A stretch of DNA of 10,224 nucleotides from NCBI GenBank assembly GCA_903890265.1, contig CAITAM010000464.1:1-10224 (forward strand), read 5' to 3'. This stretch comes from an uncultured Pseudomonadota bacterium (GTDB taxonomy: Bacteria > Pseudomonadota > Gammaproteobacteria > Steroidobacterales > Steroidobacteraceae). Within the stretch, counting starts at the first letter, position 1; each line of letters starts with the position of its first letter. The translations under genes were made by a program, and so were the position numbers. The notes under the pieces were generated by a model that saw nothing but the letters and a program-made list of their open reading frames with translations, was not told the origin of the DNA and ran no database searches. Below, in pieces: positions 1 through 7,599 of the stretch.

Positions 1-57
1 CTCGACCACGTCGGGGTCGAGGCCGCCGAGGTCGAGGCTCAGTTCGAGGTAAGGCAC
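1..57 (-). CDS. prmA: Ribosomal protein L11 methyltransferase PrmA, N-terminal fragment
   Basis: Only the first 19 codons lie in the window; the gene runs off the left edge. The protein begins MPYLELSLDLGGLDPDVVE, which resembles the start of known PrmA proteins (M-P-aromatic, then an alternating hydrophobic strand). The start is a GTG 25 bases after the accC stop, with only a weak purine-rich stretch upstream. PrmA is a cytoplasmic SAM-dependent enzyme that trimethylates ribosomal protein L11. prmA directly after accC is a conserved arrangement in many gammaproteobacteria, and that context carries most of the weight because the methyltransferase domain itself is outside the window. The same strand and close spacing suggest co-transcription with accBC. 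Confidence 0.8.
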   Translation of the reverse strand, partial: MPYLELSLDLGGLDPDVVE

Positions 58-82
58 GCAGCACGCTCGTGAGCCATGACGG

Positions 83-1426
83 TCACTTGAGCCCTAACCG
101 GCGCTCCAGGTAATGGATGTCGAGGCCACCCTGCCGGAAAGCCGCGTGACCGAGGATCTCCTGGTGCAGCGCCGTGTTGGTCTTGATCCCCTCGACCACC
201 ATCTCGCCGAGAGCATTGCGCATGCGCGCGACGGCCGTGTCCCGGTCCTCGCCGTGGGCGATGATCTTCGCGATCAGCGAGTCGTAGTTCGGCGGCACGT
301 TGTAGCCGCTGTAGAGGTGGCTGTCGACCCGGATGCCCGGGCCCCCGGGCGCGTGCCACAGCTTCACCGGTCCGGGGCTTGGCATGAAGCCCTTCGGATC
401 CTCGGCGTTGATCCGGCATTCAATGGCATGGCCCCAGATACGCACATCGCCCTGGGTGAGGGGCAGCGGCTCGCCGGCGGCAATCTTCAGCTGCAACTTC
501 ACGATGTCGATTCCGGTCACCATTTCGGTGACGGGGTGCTCGACCTGCACGCGGGTGTTCATCTCGATGAAGTAGAAGCTGCCGTTCTCGTAGAGAAACT
601 CGAGCGTGCCGGCACCGCGATAGCCGATGGAACTCACGGCGTCCACGATCCGCGCGGTCATCGTCGCCCGCTGCTCGTCGGTGATTCCGGGTGCCGGCGC
701 TTCCTCGATCACCTTCTGGTGGCGGCGCTGCATCGAGCAGTCCCGTTCGCCAAGCACCACGACGTTGCCGTAGGTGTCGGCGATGATCTGGAACTCGATG
801 TGGCGCGGCCGCTCGAGGAACTTCTCCATGTAGACTTCGTCGTTGCCGAACGCGGCGAGCGCCTCGGCCTTCGTGACGTTGACCGCGTGCAGGAGTGCCG
901 CTTCCGAGTGCACCACCCGCATGCCGCGACCGCCACCACCGCCGGATGCCTTGATGATGACCGGATAGCCGAGCTCGCGGCCGATCCGGCGGGTCTCGTC
1001 GGCGTCGTCCGACAAGGGACCGCCCGAGCCCGGCACGCAGGGCACGCCGTAGGATTTCATCGTCCGGATCGCCGAGACCTTGTCGCCCATGAGGCGAATG
1101 GTCTCGGCCTTGGGGCCGACGAAGATGAAGCCTGATTTTTCGACCCGCTCCGCGAAGTCGGCGTTCTCGGAGAGGAAGCCGTAGCCCGGGTGGATCGCCA
1201 TCGCGTCCGTGACCTCGGCGGCCGCGATGATAGCCGGCATGTTGAGGTAGGAATCCTTGGACGCCGGCGGGCCGATGCAGACGGTCTCGTCGGCGAGCAG
1301 CACGTGCTTCAGGTTGTAGTCGACCGTGGAGTGCACGGCGACCGTCTTGATACCGAGTTCGCGGCAGGCGCGCAGGACGCGCAGCGCGATCTCGCCCCGG
1401 TTGGCGATGACGACCTTGTCGAGCAC
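83..1426 (-). CDS. accC: Acetyl-CoA carboxylase, biotin carboxylase subunit
   Basis: This 447-residue protein carboxylates the biotin carried on AccB, using ATP and bicarbonate, in the first half-reaction of malonyl-CoA formation for fatty acid synthesis; it acts in the cytoplasm. The length is close to the E. coli protein (449). The N-terminal domain opens with VVIANRGEIALR. The ATP-grasp glycine-rich loop is at residues 161-170 (SGGGGGRGMR). Residues that line the active site in the E. coli enzyme fall at the same numbers here: Lys116, Lys159, His209, Gln233, His236, Lys238, Glu276, Glu288, Asn290, Arg292, Glu296 and Arg338. The motif EMNTRVQVEH spans 288-297. The start lies 6 bases after the accB stop, so the two are almost certainly one transcript with coupled translation. 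Nothing is missing or truncated. Confidence 0.98.
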   Translation of the reverse strand: MLDKVVIANRGEIALRVLRACRELGIKTVAVHSTVDYNLKHVLLADETVCIGPPASKDSYLNMPAIIAAAEVTDAMAIHPGYGFLSENADFAERVEKSGFIFVGPKAETIRLMGDKVSAIRTMKSYGVPCVPGSGGPLSDDADETRRIGRELGYPVIIKASGGGGGRGMRVVHSEAALLHAVNVTKAEALAAFGNDEVYMEKFLERPRHIEFQIIADTYGNVVVLGERDCSMQRRHQKVIEEAPAPGITDEQRATMTARIVDAVSSIGYRGAGTLEFLYENGSFYFIEMNTRVQVEHPVTEMVTGIDIVKLQLKIAAGEPLPLTQGDVRIWGHAIECRINAEDPKGFMPSPGPVKLWHAPGGPGIRVDSHLYSGYNVPPNYDSLIAKIIAHGEDRDTAVARMRNALGEMVVEGIKTNTALHQEILGHAAFRQGGLDIHYLERRLGLK

Positions 1427-1432
1427 CGAGCG

Positions 1433-1906
1433 TTACTCGATCACGAACAGGGGCTGGCCAAACTCGACCGGTTCGCCGTTCTTGGCGAGGATCGACACGA
1501 TGCGCCCGGCCTTGTCGGACTCGATCTGGTTCATCATCTTCATGGCCTCGATGATGCAGAGCGTCTGGCCTACCTTCACTTCGCTGCCGATGTCGACGAA
1601 GGCCTTCGCGCCCGGCGCAGCGGAGGCGTAGTAGGTGCCGACCATCGGCGCCGTGACGGTGCGTTCGGCATCGAACGCGCCGTCAGTCGCGGCGACCGGT
1701 GCCGATCCACCGGCTGGCGCGAGCGCGGCGGCGGGGGCCGGCGCCGGTGCGCCGTGGGCCGCGGGGGCCTGCACGTAATGCGTCACGGGCTGGCTGCTGC
1801 CGTAGCGGCTGATGCGCACGGACTCCTCGCCTTCCTTGATCTCGATCTCGGCGACGCCGGATTCTTCCAGGAGTTCAATCAGCTTCTTGACCTTACGAAT
1901 GTCCAT
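1433..1906 (-). CDS. accB: Acetyl-CoA carboxylase, biotin carboxyl carrier protein (BCCP)
   Basis: This 157-residue protein carries biotin between biotin carboxylase and the carboxyltransferase subunits of acetyl-CoA carboxylase. The N-terminus, MDIRKVKKLIELLEESG, is the usual BCCP start. An alanine/proline-rich linker covers about residues 45-75, followed by a biotinyl-lipoyl domain with the motif EAMKMMNQ. The modified lysine is residue 123, 34 residues from the C-terminus as in E. coli BCCP. I chose the ATG at 1906 over an in-frame ATG at 1918: the 1906 codon has GAGGA six bases upstream and gives the conserved N-terminus. The 1918 codon would add MRTS and overlap that ribosome binding site. 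It sits between aroQ (91 bases upstream) and accC (6 bases downstream). Confidence 0.97.
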   Translation of the reverse strand: MDIRKVKKLIELLEESGVAEIEIKEGEESVRISRYGSSQPVTHYVQAPAAHGAPAPAPAAALAPAGGSAPVAATDGAFDAERTVTAPMVGTYYASAAPGAKAFVDIGSEVKVGQTLCIIEAMKMMNQIESDKAGRIVSILAKNGEPVEFGQPLFVIE

Positions 1907-1921
1907 CGAAGTCCTCATGGT

Positions 1922-1935
1922 CCGCCCGGTGGCGG
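1922..1935 (-). other. Small GC hairpin in the accB leader
   Basis: CCGCC (1922-1926) pairs perfectly with GGCGG (1931-1935) around a four-base loop, just upstream of the accB ribosome binding site. The 91-base aroQ-accB gap holds no promoter I can recognise. In E. coli the accBC leader is involved in autoregulation by AccB; whether this short stem matters is unknown, and such stems are frequent in GC-rich DNA. Confidence 0.25.
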
Positions 1936-1997
1936 CCGTTAGTGGCGGTTCGGCTAAACGAGAATCAGGACCGCGGGTGCCGTGCGGCCGGCGTTCC

Positions 1998-2441
1998 TCA
2001 GTGGGCCGCGAGGCGACGCAACAGCGCCTCGAGACCGAGTTCGTAGCCCAGCGGGCCGAGACCCACGATCACGCCCGCCGCAATATCCGACAGGTAGGAG
2101 TGATGCCGGAATGACTCGCGGGCGTGGATGTTGGACAGGTGCACCTCGACGAACGGAATGCCGACGCCAAGGAGGGCATCCCGCAGCGCGATGCTGGTGT
2201 GGGTCAGGGCGCCGGGATTGATCAGGATCCCGCCAATTCCAGCCGACTTCGCGGCATGAACCTCGTCGATCAGCGCATGTTCGGCGTTGGACTGGAACGC
2301 GACAAGCTCCACGCCGCGGGCCGCGGCAAGCGTTTCCAGCGTGTGGACGACGTCGGCCAGCGTGGCGTGGCCGTAGACGTCGGGCTCGCGCGACCCGAGC
2401 AGGTTAAGGTTGGGTCCGTTGAGGACCAGAATACGCGCCAT
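1998..2441 (-). CDS. aroQ: Type II 3-dehydroquinate dehydratase
   Basis: This 147-residue protein is a type II (trans, non-Schiff-base) dehydroquinase. It converts 3-dehydroquinate to 3-dehydroshikimate in the cytoplasm, the third step of the shikimate pathway to aromatic amino acids. The family motifs are in order: NGPNLNLLG at 8-16, Arg18 and catalytic Tyr23 in the flexible lid (SREPDVYG), SNAEHALID at 51-59, NPGALTHTS at 75-83 with His81, and EVHLSN at 99-104 with catalytic His101, followed by Arg108. The length is typical (about 145-150). The ATG at 2441 places MARILVLNGPN at the N-terminus as in homologues; longer in-frame upstream sequence has no family similarity and is antisense or intergenic. 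The order aroQ-accB-accC is conserved in Pseudomonas and Xanthomonas relatives. Confidence 0.97.
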   Translation of the reverse strand: MARILVLNGPNLNLLGSREPDVYGHATLADVVHTLETLAAARGVELVAFQSNAEHALIDEVHAAKSAGIGGILINPGALTHTSIALRDALLGVGIPFVEVHLSNIHARESFRHHSYLSDIAAGVIVGLGPLGYELGLEALLRRLAAH

Positions 2442-2458
2442 CCAGCGTGTCCCGAGGC

Positions 2459-2480
2459 CGCCCTTGCCCGGGCGAGGGCG
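2459..2480 (-). other. Stem-loop in the putative aroQ 5' leader
   Basis: CGCCCT (2459-2464) is the exact reverse complement of AGGGCG (2475-2480), around a ten-base loop that contains the palindrome GCCCGGGC. It lies between the candidate promoter and the aroQ start, so it would fold in the leader of that transcript. Function unknown; it may be GC-rich coincidence. Confidence 0.3.
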
Positions 2481-2482
2481 CG

Positions 2483-2511
2483 AGTTAACCCCAGTTCGCC
2501 GTCCCTGTCTA
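2483..2511 (-). promoter_or_regulatory. Candidate sigma70-type promoter for aroQ-accB-accC-prmA
   Basis: Read on the minus strand, TAGACA (2511-2506; 5 of 6 matches to the -35 consensus) is followed by a 17-base spacer and TTAACT (2488-2483; 3 of 6 matches to the -10 consensus). It sits about 40 bases upstream of the aroQ start and downstream of the hairpin that follows the tlpA-like gene, which is where a promoter for the aroQ-acc block would be expected. The -10 is weak, so this is a candidate only. Confidence 0.4.
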
Positions 2512-2571
2512 CCGCGCTCAGCCGCCGAAACCGAAGGATCGGCGGAGTTCGGCGCCTGATCGGGGTGGATC

Positions 2572-2599
2572 GCGAGCGTTGCGTTGGCGCAACGCTCGC
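2572..2599 (-). terminator. Perfect 12-bp hairpin after the tlpA-like gene (terminator-like, no U-tract)
   Basis: GCGAGCGTTGCG (2572-2583) is the exact reverse complement of CGCAACGCTCGC (2588-2599), with a four-base loop. The hairpin begins at the base next to the tlpA-like stop codon (2600-2602). No run of Ts follows it in the direction of transcription, so it is not a standard intrinsic terminator. It could be a U-less terminator, an mRNA 3'-end stabiliser, or an attenuating structure between dsbD-tlpA and aroQ-accBC. Confidence 0.55.
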
Positions 2600-3277
2600 T
2601 CAGGAGTGCGGTGACGCCGCGGCCGCGGCCGGCGCGGCCAGGCGGCGGGTCAGTTCCGCCCGGGCGGCCGCGGGGCTCAGCCGGCCGGCGTCCACGTCCG
2701 CCAGGAGGGCGAGCGTCGCGCGGGCATCGGCCTCGTGGAGTTCGCCGAGGTGGACGCTGAACACGCGTCCCTGGCGGTCGACGAAGGCGGTGAACGGGAA
2801 CGCCATCTGCTCGACGCCAAACGCGTTGGCGGCATCGAGGCCGTCCTGCTCGCCGACCCGCACCGGGTAGTCGACCGGTACCTCGCGCAGGAAGGACACG
2901 ACGTCCGCCGGAACGTCGACCGCGATTCCGACGATGGCGAGATCCGGCAGTGCCGGTTCGTGGTACAGGCGGTTCAGGAGCGGGATTTCGCGCCGGCAGG
3001 GCGCGCACCAGGTAGCCCAGAAATTCACCATCAGCGGCCGGCCGTCCCACTCGCTGATGGCGTGCGGCGTGCCCTGCGGGTCTTTGAGGGTGAACAGCGG
3101 CCGCAGCGCGGGTACGGTCGCGAGTGGCCCGGGCTTCGGCGCCGGGGCGAGTGCCGCCGCCACCGGGTCGGCGGCCGGGGCGCTCGTCCGCTGGCGCAGG
3201 TAAGCCCCGGCGACCGCGGTGCCGAGCGCGACGAGGCCGACCAGCAGCCAGCGTACCGCCGGGGAGCCGGTGGCCAT
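2600..3277 (-). CDS. Membrane-anchored TlpA/ResA-family thioredoxin-like protein
   Basis: This 225-residue protein is probably a periplasmic thiol-disulfide oxidoreductase held by an N-terminal membrane anchor. A hydrophobic segment at about residues 9-26 is followed by a proline/alanine-rich tether to about 55, then a thioredoxin fold. The fold has NFWATWCAPCRREIP (active-site Cys91 and Cys94) and the cis-proline region AFPFTAF (Pro161). The last 15 residues are alanine-rich low complexity. The start ATG at 3277 shares its A with the dsbD stop codon (TGATG), so translation is probably coupled. TlpA-type proteins receive electrons from DsbD-type transporters and are used in cytochrome c maturation or reduction of specific envelope proteins. 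The tight linkage supports DsbD as its reductant, though the substrate cannot be told from sequence. Longer in-frame upstream sequence lies within dsbD and is not part of it. Confidence 0.9.
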   Translation of the reverse strand: MATGSPAVRWLLVGLVALGTAVAGAYLRQRTSAPAADPVAAALAPAPKPGPLATVPALRPLFTLKDPQGTPHAISEWDGRPLMVNFWATWCAPCRREIPLLNRLYHEPALPDLAIVGIAVDVPADVVSFLREVPVDYPVRVGEQDGLDAANAFGVEQMAFPFTAFVDRQGRVFSVHLGELHEADARATLALLADVDAGRLSPAAARAELTRRLAAPAAAAASPHS

Positions 3278-5175
3278 CAGCGCGCGGCCTCGAAGGACTG
3301 CAGGTGGGCGCGAAACGCCACGGGGTCCTTGTAGCCCACCAGGCGGTAGTCGCGCCGTTCCATCCCGTCCGGGGCGAAGAACGCCGTCGTCGGCGGCCCG
3401 ATGATGCCAAACCGGTGCAGCAGCGCCTGATCGTCCGGGTCGTTGGCCGTGACGTCTGCCTGCAACACCCGGTAATCCTTCAGTGCCGCACCGACGGCCG
3501 GGTCGTGGAACGTGGCGCGGTCCATTTCCTTGCAGCTCGCGCACCAGTCGGCGTAGAAGTCGAGCATCACGCGCTGCCCCTGGCGCTCCGCCCCGGCAAT
3601 CTCGCGGTCGAGGTCGCCCAGGGTCTTGATGCGCCGGAATTCAAGGGCCGCGGTCGCGCCGCCGCCGCCGGCGAGCGCGGTGCGGGCCAGCGGGCGAAGC
3701 GGGTCGGTGGCGCCCGTGGCGGCTCCGGTGACGAGCGCGAGCGCATAGGCCCCCGCCACCACCGCGAGCTCGACGCGCAGCCAAGTCGGACGGTTGCCGC
3801 GCAGGCCGACGGTCAGCAGGATGTAGACGAGGGTGAGCGCGACCAGCGCGTAGAGCAGGAGCGCCGCCCACGGCGGCAGCAGGCGCTCGAGCATCCACGC
3901 CGCCACGGCCAGGAAGCCGACCCCGAACAGGCACTTGATGGTCACCATCCACGGCCCGGCCTTCGGCAGCAGGTGGCCGCCCGAGGCGCCCACCACGAGC
4001 AGCGGCGCCCCCATGCCGAGCGACATCGCAAAGAGTGCCGCCGCGCCGCGGGCCACCTGCCCGGTCTGCGCGATGACTGACAGCGCCGCGACCAGGGCCG
4101 GCGCCACGCAGGCGGTGACCACGAGCGCCGACAGGGCGCCGATCAGGGCCGTGGAGGCCATCCGGCCGCCGCGCAGCCGGCCGCTCGCGGCGCTGAAGCG
4201 GCTTTGCAGGCTGGCCGGCATCTGCAGGTCGAAGAAGCCGAACATGGACAGGGCGAGGAGCACGAAGAGGCCGGCGAAGAGGCCGACGATCCAGCGCTGC
4301 TGGAAGAACGACTGCACCTGGGCGCCGAGCAGCGCCGAGGCCGCCCCGGCCGTCGTGTAGGTCAGCGCCATGCCGAGCACGTAGGCCACCGAGAGCAGGA
4401 AGCTGCGCGCCGGCGTCGTGCTCGGGCCGTCACCGGCAATGATTCCGGACAGAATCGGAATCATCGGCAGGACGCACGGCGTGAAGGCAAGCCCGAGGCC
4501 GAGCAGGAAGAACACGCCGAGCTCGTACCAGAGATTGCCGTGCGCGAGCTGCCGGGCCAGCAGGTCCTGCTCCGAGCCGCCACCACCCGGCGGTGCGCCC
4601 GCCGTTGCCGGGCCGGGGCCTGCCGCCGCCCGCTGGCTGAGGTCCAGCGTGACCGTCTGCGGCGGGTAGCACAGTCCCGCCTCGGCACAGCCCTGGTAGA
4701 CGAGCTTGAGGCGGCTGCCGCGCGTGACCGGCACGCGGACCACAAAGTTCTCGGGATAGATCTGCTGCGGGCCGAAGAAGTTGTCCTCGTGGACGATGCC
4801 GTCCGGCAACTCCGGCGTCCCGATGGCGGTGTCGGCATCGCCCGGCGTGACGCGGATTCGGTCACGGTACAGGTAGTAGCCGTTCGCCACCGTAAAGCGG
4901 AGTTCGGCGCGACCGAGCGCGTCGCGCCGGGCGCTGACCTTGAAGGCATCCTCGACGGGGAGGAAGTCGCCGTCCGAGCCGCGCGCGCGCGGTTTGATCA
5001 GCGAACTGAGCGGCGAGGCGGGCGAGCTCGCCTCCGCCGCCGTGCCGCCGGCCGGCTGGGCCGACGCCGCGGGCTGGCCGCCCAGCAGGACGAGGACTCC
5101 CGCCAGGGCAAGGACGACGCGCGCGGCGAGGCTGCGGCGGGGTCGGGCGAGACCGTATTCGTGGCGCAACAGCAT
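3277..5175 (-). CDS. dsbD: Thiol:disulfide interchange protein DsbD
   Basis: This 632-residue inner-membrane protein moves reducing power from cytoplasmic thioredoxin to periplasmic partners. Order of parts: a signal peptide (about 15-39, cleavage near ASA-Q); the periplasmic alpha domain with Cys163 and Cys169 (YQGCAEAGLCYPP); a membrane domain of about eight helices (roughly 215-485) with Cys234 (FTPCVLP) and Cys356 (TACVAP); and a periplasmic thioredoxin-like gamma domain with Cys545/Cys548 (YADWCASCK) and cis-Pro595. The spacing between the two membrane cysteines (122) equals that in E. coli DsbD, so all three redox pairs are present. The second membrane cysteine follows Ala rather than the Pro seen in E. 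coli, and Cys415 is an extra cysteine in a helix. The ATG at 5175 has GGGAGAG seven bases upstream. It is divergent from groES and coupled to the tlpA-like gene. Confidence 0.96.
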   Translation of the reverse strand: MLLRHEYGLARPRRSLAARVVLALAGVLVLLGGQPAASAQPAGGTAAEASSPASPLSSLIKPRARGSDGDFLPVEDAFKVSARRDALGRAELRFTVANGYYLYRDRIRVTPGDADTAIGTPELPDGIVHEDNFFGPQQIYPENFVVRVPVTRGSRLKLVYQGCAEAGLCYPPQTVTLDLSQRAAAGPGPATAGAPPGGGGSEQDLLARQLAHGNLWYELGVFFLLGLGLAFTPCVLPMIPILSGIIAGDGPSTTPARSFLLSVAYVLGMALTYTTAGAASALLGAQVQSFFQQRWIVGLFAGLFVLLALSMFGFFDLQMPASLQSRFSAASGRLRGGRMASTALIGALSALVVTACVAPALVAALSVIAQTGQVARGAAALFAMSLGMGAPLLVVGASGGHLLPKAGPWMVTIKCLFGVGFLAVAAWMLERLLPPWAALLLYALVALTLVYILLTVGLRGNRPTWLRVELAVVAGAYALALVTGAATGATDPLRPLARTALAGGGGATAALEFRRIKTLGDLDREIAGAERQGQRVMLDFYADWCASCKEMDRATFHDPAVGAALKDYRVLQADVTANDPDDQALLHRFGIIGPPTTAFFAPDGMERRDYRLVGYKDPVAFRAHLQSFEAAR

Positions 5176-5271
5176 CCCTCAACTCTCCCGGTGAATCTGG
5201 CCGCCTGTCGCGAGGTGGCGACAAAAATCCTTCTTAAACAGGCGCTTAAAGTCCGCGCGCACACCCTACAT

Positions 5272-5284
5272 CGGACCCGGTCCG
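5272..5284. promoter_or_regulatory. Palindrome upstream of dsbD, possible operator
   Basis: CGGACC (5272-5277) and GGTCCG (5279-5284) are perfect reverse complements around a single central C. On the minus strand the palindrome falls within the spacer of the only promoter-like pair I see for dsbD (TTGTCT, 17 bases, TAGGGT). That position would suit a repressor or MerR-type activator, but the promoter elements are weak and the assignment is speculative. Confidence 0.3.
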
Positions 5285-5327
5285 CAGACAACAAGTTCCC
5301 GTCGGGCGGCCGCAGCGACGGACCGCC

Positions 5328-5356
5328 ATTGAAATGCCGCCGAAAGCCCGCATAAT
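5328..5356 (+). promoter_or_regulatory. Overlapping sigma32/sigma70-like promoter of groES-groEL
   Basis: ATTGAAA (5328-5334) resembles the sigma32 -35 element CTTGAAA. It is followed after 13 bases by CCGCATAA (5348-5355), which resembles the sigma32 -10 element CCCCATnT. The same stretch also reads as a vegetative promoter: TTGAAA (5329-5334), a 16-base spacer, CATAAT (5351-5356; 5 of 6 matches). The E. coli groE promoter has the same sigma32 architecture. The CIRCE operator starts on the last base of the -10, so dual control by heat-shock sigma factor and HrcA repressor is likely. Confidence 0.75.
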
Positions 5357-5382
5357 TAGCAGCCAGTGCCCGAGAGTGCTAA
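5356..5382 (+). promoter_or_regulatory. CIRCE element (HrcA operator) of groESL
   Basis: The CIRCE consensus is TTAGCACTC-N9-GAGTGCTAA. Here the left arm is TTAGCAGCC (5356-5364; 7 of 9 matches), the spacer is exactly nine bases, and the right arm GAGTGCTAA (5374-5382) is perfect. It overlaps the expected transcription start just after the -10 box, the standard place for HrcA repression of groE. HrcA itself is not in the window. E. coli lacks this system, so its presence helps place the organism among gammaproteobacteria that keep hrcA, such as Xanthomonas relatives. Confidence 0.88.
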
Positions 5383-5446
5383 CAATCCCCTGCGGATTGT
5401 CGGCAGGCCCGGGCTGGCAGCTGACGGGTGCATCGGCACCCCTGCC
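5382..5446 (+). other. Structured groES 5' leader (two stem-loops)
   Basis: Downstream of CIRCE, ACAATCC (5382-5388) pairs with GGATTGT (5394-5400) around a five-base loop. GGGTGC (5426-5431) pairs with GCACCC (5436-5441) around ATCG, and this second stem can be extended by GGCAG (5416-5420) with CTGCC (5442-5446). The ribosome binding site GAGGAG follows about 27 bases later. These stems may stabilise the leader or modulate translation; no known riboswitch or thermosensor consensus is evident to me. Confidence 0.4.
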
Positions 5447-5486
5447 CTGAAGAACCCTAACTCGTACCTGTTGAGGAGACTAGACG

Positions 5487-5780
5487 ATGAAGATTCGTCC
5501 ACTTCATGACCGCGTGATCGTTAAGCGCGAGGAAGAGGAACGCAAGTCGGCCGGCGGCATCCTGATCCCGGACAGCGCCACGGAAAAGCCGATTCGCGGC
5601 CGCGTGCTCGCGGTTGGCAACGGCAAGATTCTCGAGAGCGGCGAAGTGCGCAAGCTCGACGTGAAGGTCGGCGACCACGTTCTGTTCGGCAAGTACAGCG
5701 GTACCGAGGTCAAGGTTGACGGCGATGACGTCCTCGTCATGCGCGAGGAAGACATCCTCGCCGTGATCGACGGCAAGTAA
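5487..5780 (+). CDS. groES: Co-chaperonin GroES (10 kDa)
   Basis: This 97-residue protein forms the heptameric lid that caps GroEL and closes the folding chamber in the cytoplasm. The N-terminus MKIRPLHDRVIVKR is the family signature. The mobile loop that binds GroEL is at about residues 17-33, with the hydrophobic GGILIPD at 23-29. The roof region and the C-terminal DDVLVMREEDILAVID are intact, and the length is the usual 94-97. The ATG is preceded by GAGGAG with eight bases of spacing. It is the first gene of a two-gene operon with groEL 41 bases downstream, under the heat-shock-type promoter and CIRCE operator upstream. Confidence 0.99.
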   Translation: MKIRPLHDRVIVKREEEERKSAGGILIPDSATEKPIRGRVLAVGNGKILESGEVRKLDVKVGDHVLFGKYSGTEVKVDGDDVLVMREEDILAVIDGK

Positions 5781-5821
5781 GAGCCCCCGTCAGACCAACC
5801 CATCTCACAGGAACCATAGAC

Positions 5822-7465
<1,644 letters not shown>

Positions 7466-7501
7466 GTCTGTCCGTCCGGATCGCCTGATCCGACGACAGG
7501 G

Positions 7502-7531
7502 GGCCCCGGTCGAAAGACCGGGGCCTTTTTT
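7502..7531 (+). terminator. Intrinsic terminator of groES-groEL
   Basis: GGCCCCGGTC (7502-7511) pairs perfectly with GACCGGGGCC (7516-7525) around a GAAA tetraloop and is followed by six Ts (7526-7531). It lies 36 bases after the groEL stop. A smaller stem, CGGATC (7477-7482) with GATCCG (7487-7492), precedes it, and a GC stem without a T-run, GCCGGGC (7559-7565) with GCCCGGC (7572-7578), follows it. Confidence 0.97.
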
Positions 7532-7599
7532 GTGCCCGCGTAGCCACGCCGGCGCTCAGCCGGGCCGCGCTGCCCGGCCTTGCATCGAAAATTCCGATC

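Larger units (their letters stand above)
5176..5486. other. 311-bp divergent intergenic region between dsbD and groES
   Basis: No gene fits here. The groES-proximal half holds the heat-shock-type promoter, the CIRCE operator and a structured leader (listed separately). The dsbD-proximal half holds three things. One is a stem-loop, TGTCGC (5206-5211) with GCGACA (5218-5223), in the dsbD leader. The second is a direct repeat of CTTAAA at 5233-5238 and 5245-5250, 12 bases apart. The third is the palindrome CGGACC-C-GGTCCG at 5272-5284. The dsbD promoter is not obvious; a weak option on the minus strand places TTGTCT and TAGGGT 17 bases apart around the palindrome. Confidence 0.7.

Noticed and set aside
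39..76. Short ATG-initiated reading frame just after accC (MAHERAACLTSN)
   Set aside because: It is a 12-codon frame overlapping the PrmA start in another frame. The GTG at 57 gives a recognisable PrmA N-terminus.
113..1942. Long plus-strand open frames opposite accC and accB
   Set aside because: Shadow frames of strongly conserved minus-strand genes; the His/Arg/Asp/Val-rich composition and lack of motifs are typical of antisense high-GC sequence.
2442..3410. N-terminal extension of the aroQ frame to about 470 codons
   Set aside because: The extension crosses the intergenic region and lies over the tlpA-like gene and the end of dsbD in another frame. Dehydroquinase motifs start only at 2441.
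3278..3544. N-terminal extension of the tlpA-like frame into dsbD
   Set aside because: It overlaps the DsbD gamma domain in another frame and is Gly/Arg/Pro-rich without pattern. The coupled ATG at 3277 gives a proper membrane anchor.
7526..7531. Reading the groEL terminator as bidirectional
   Set aside because: The opposite strand has no T-run after the stem and no gene approaches from the right on the minus strand, so only plus-strand termination is supported.
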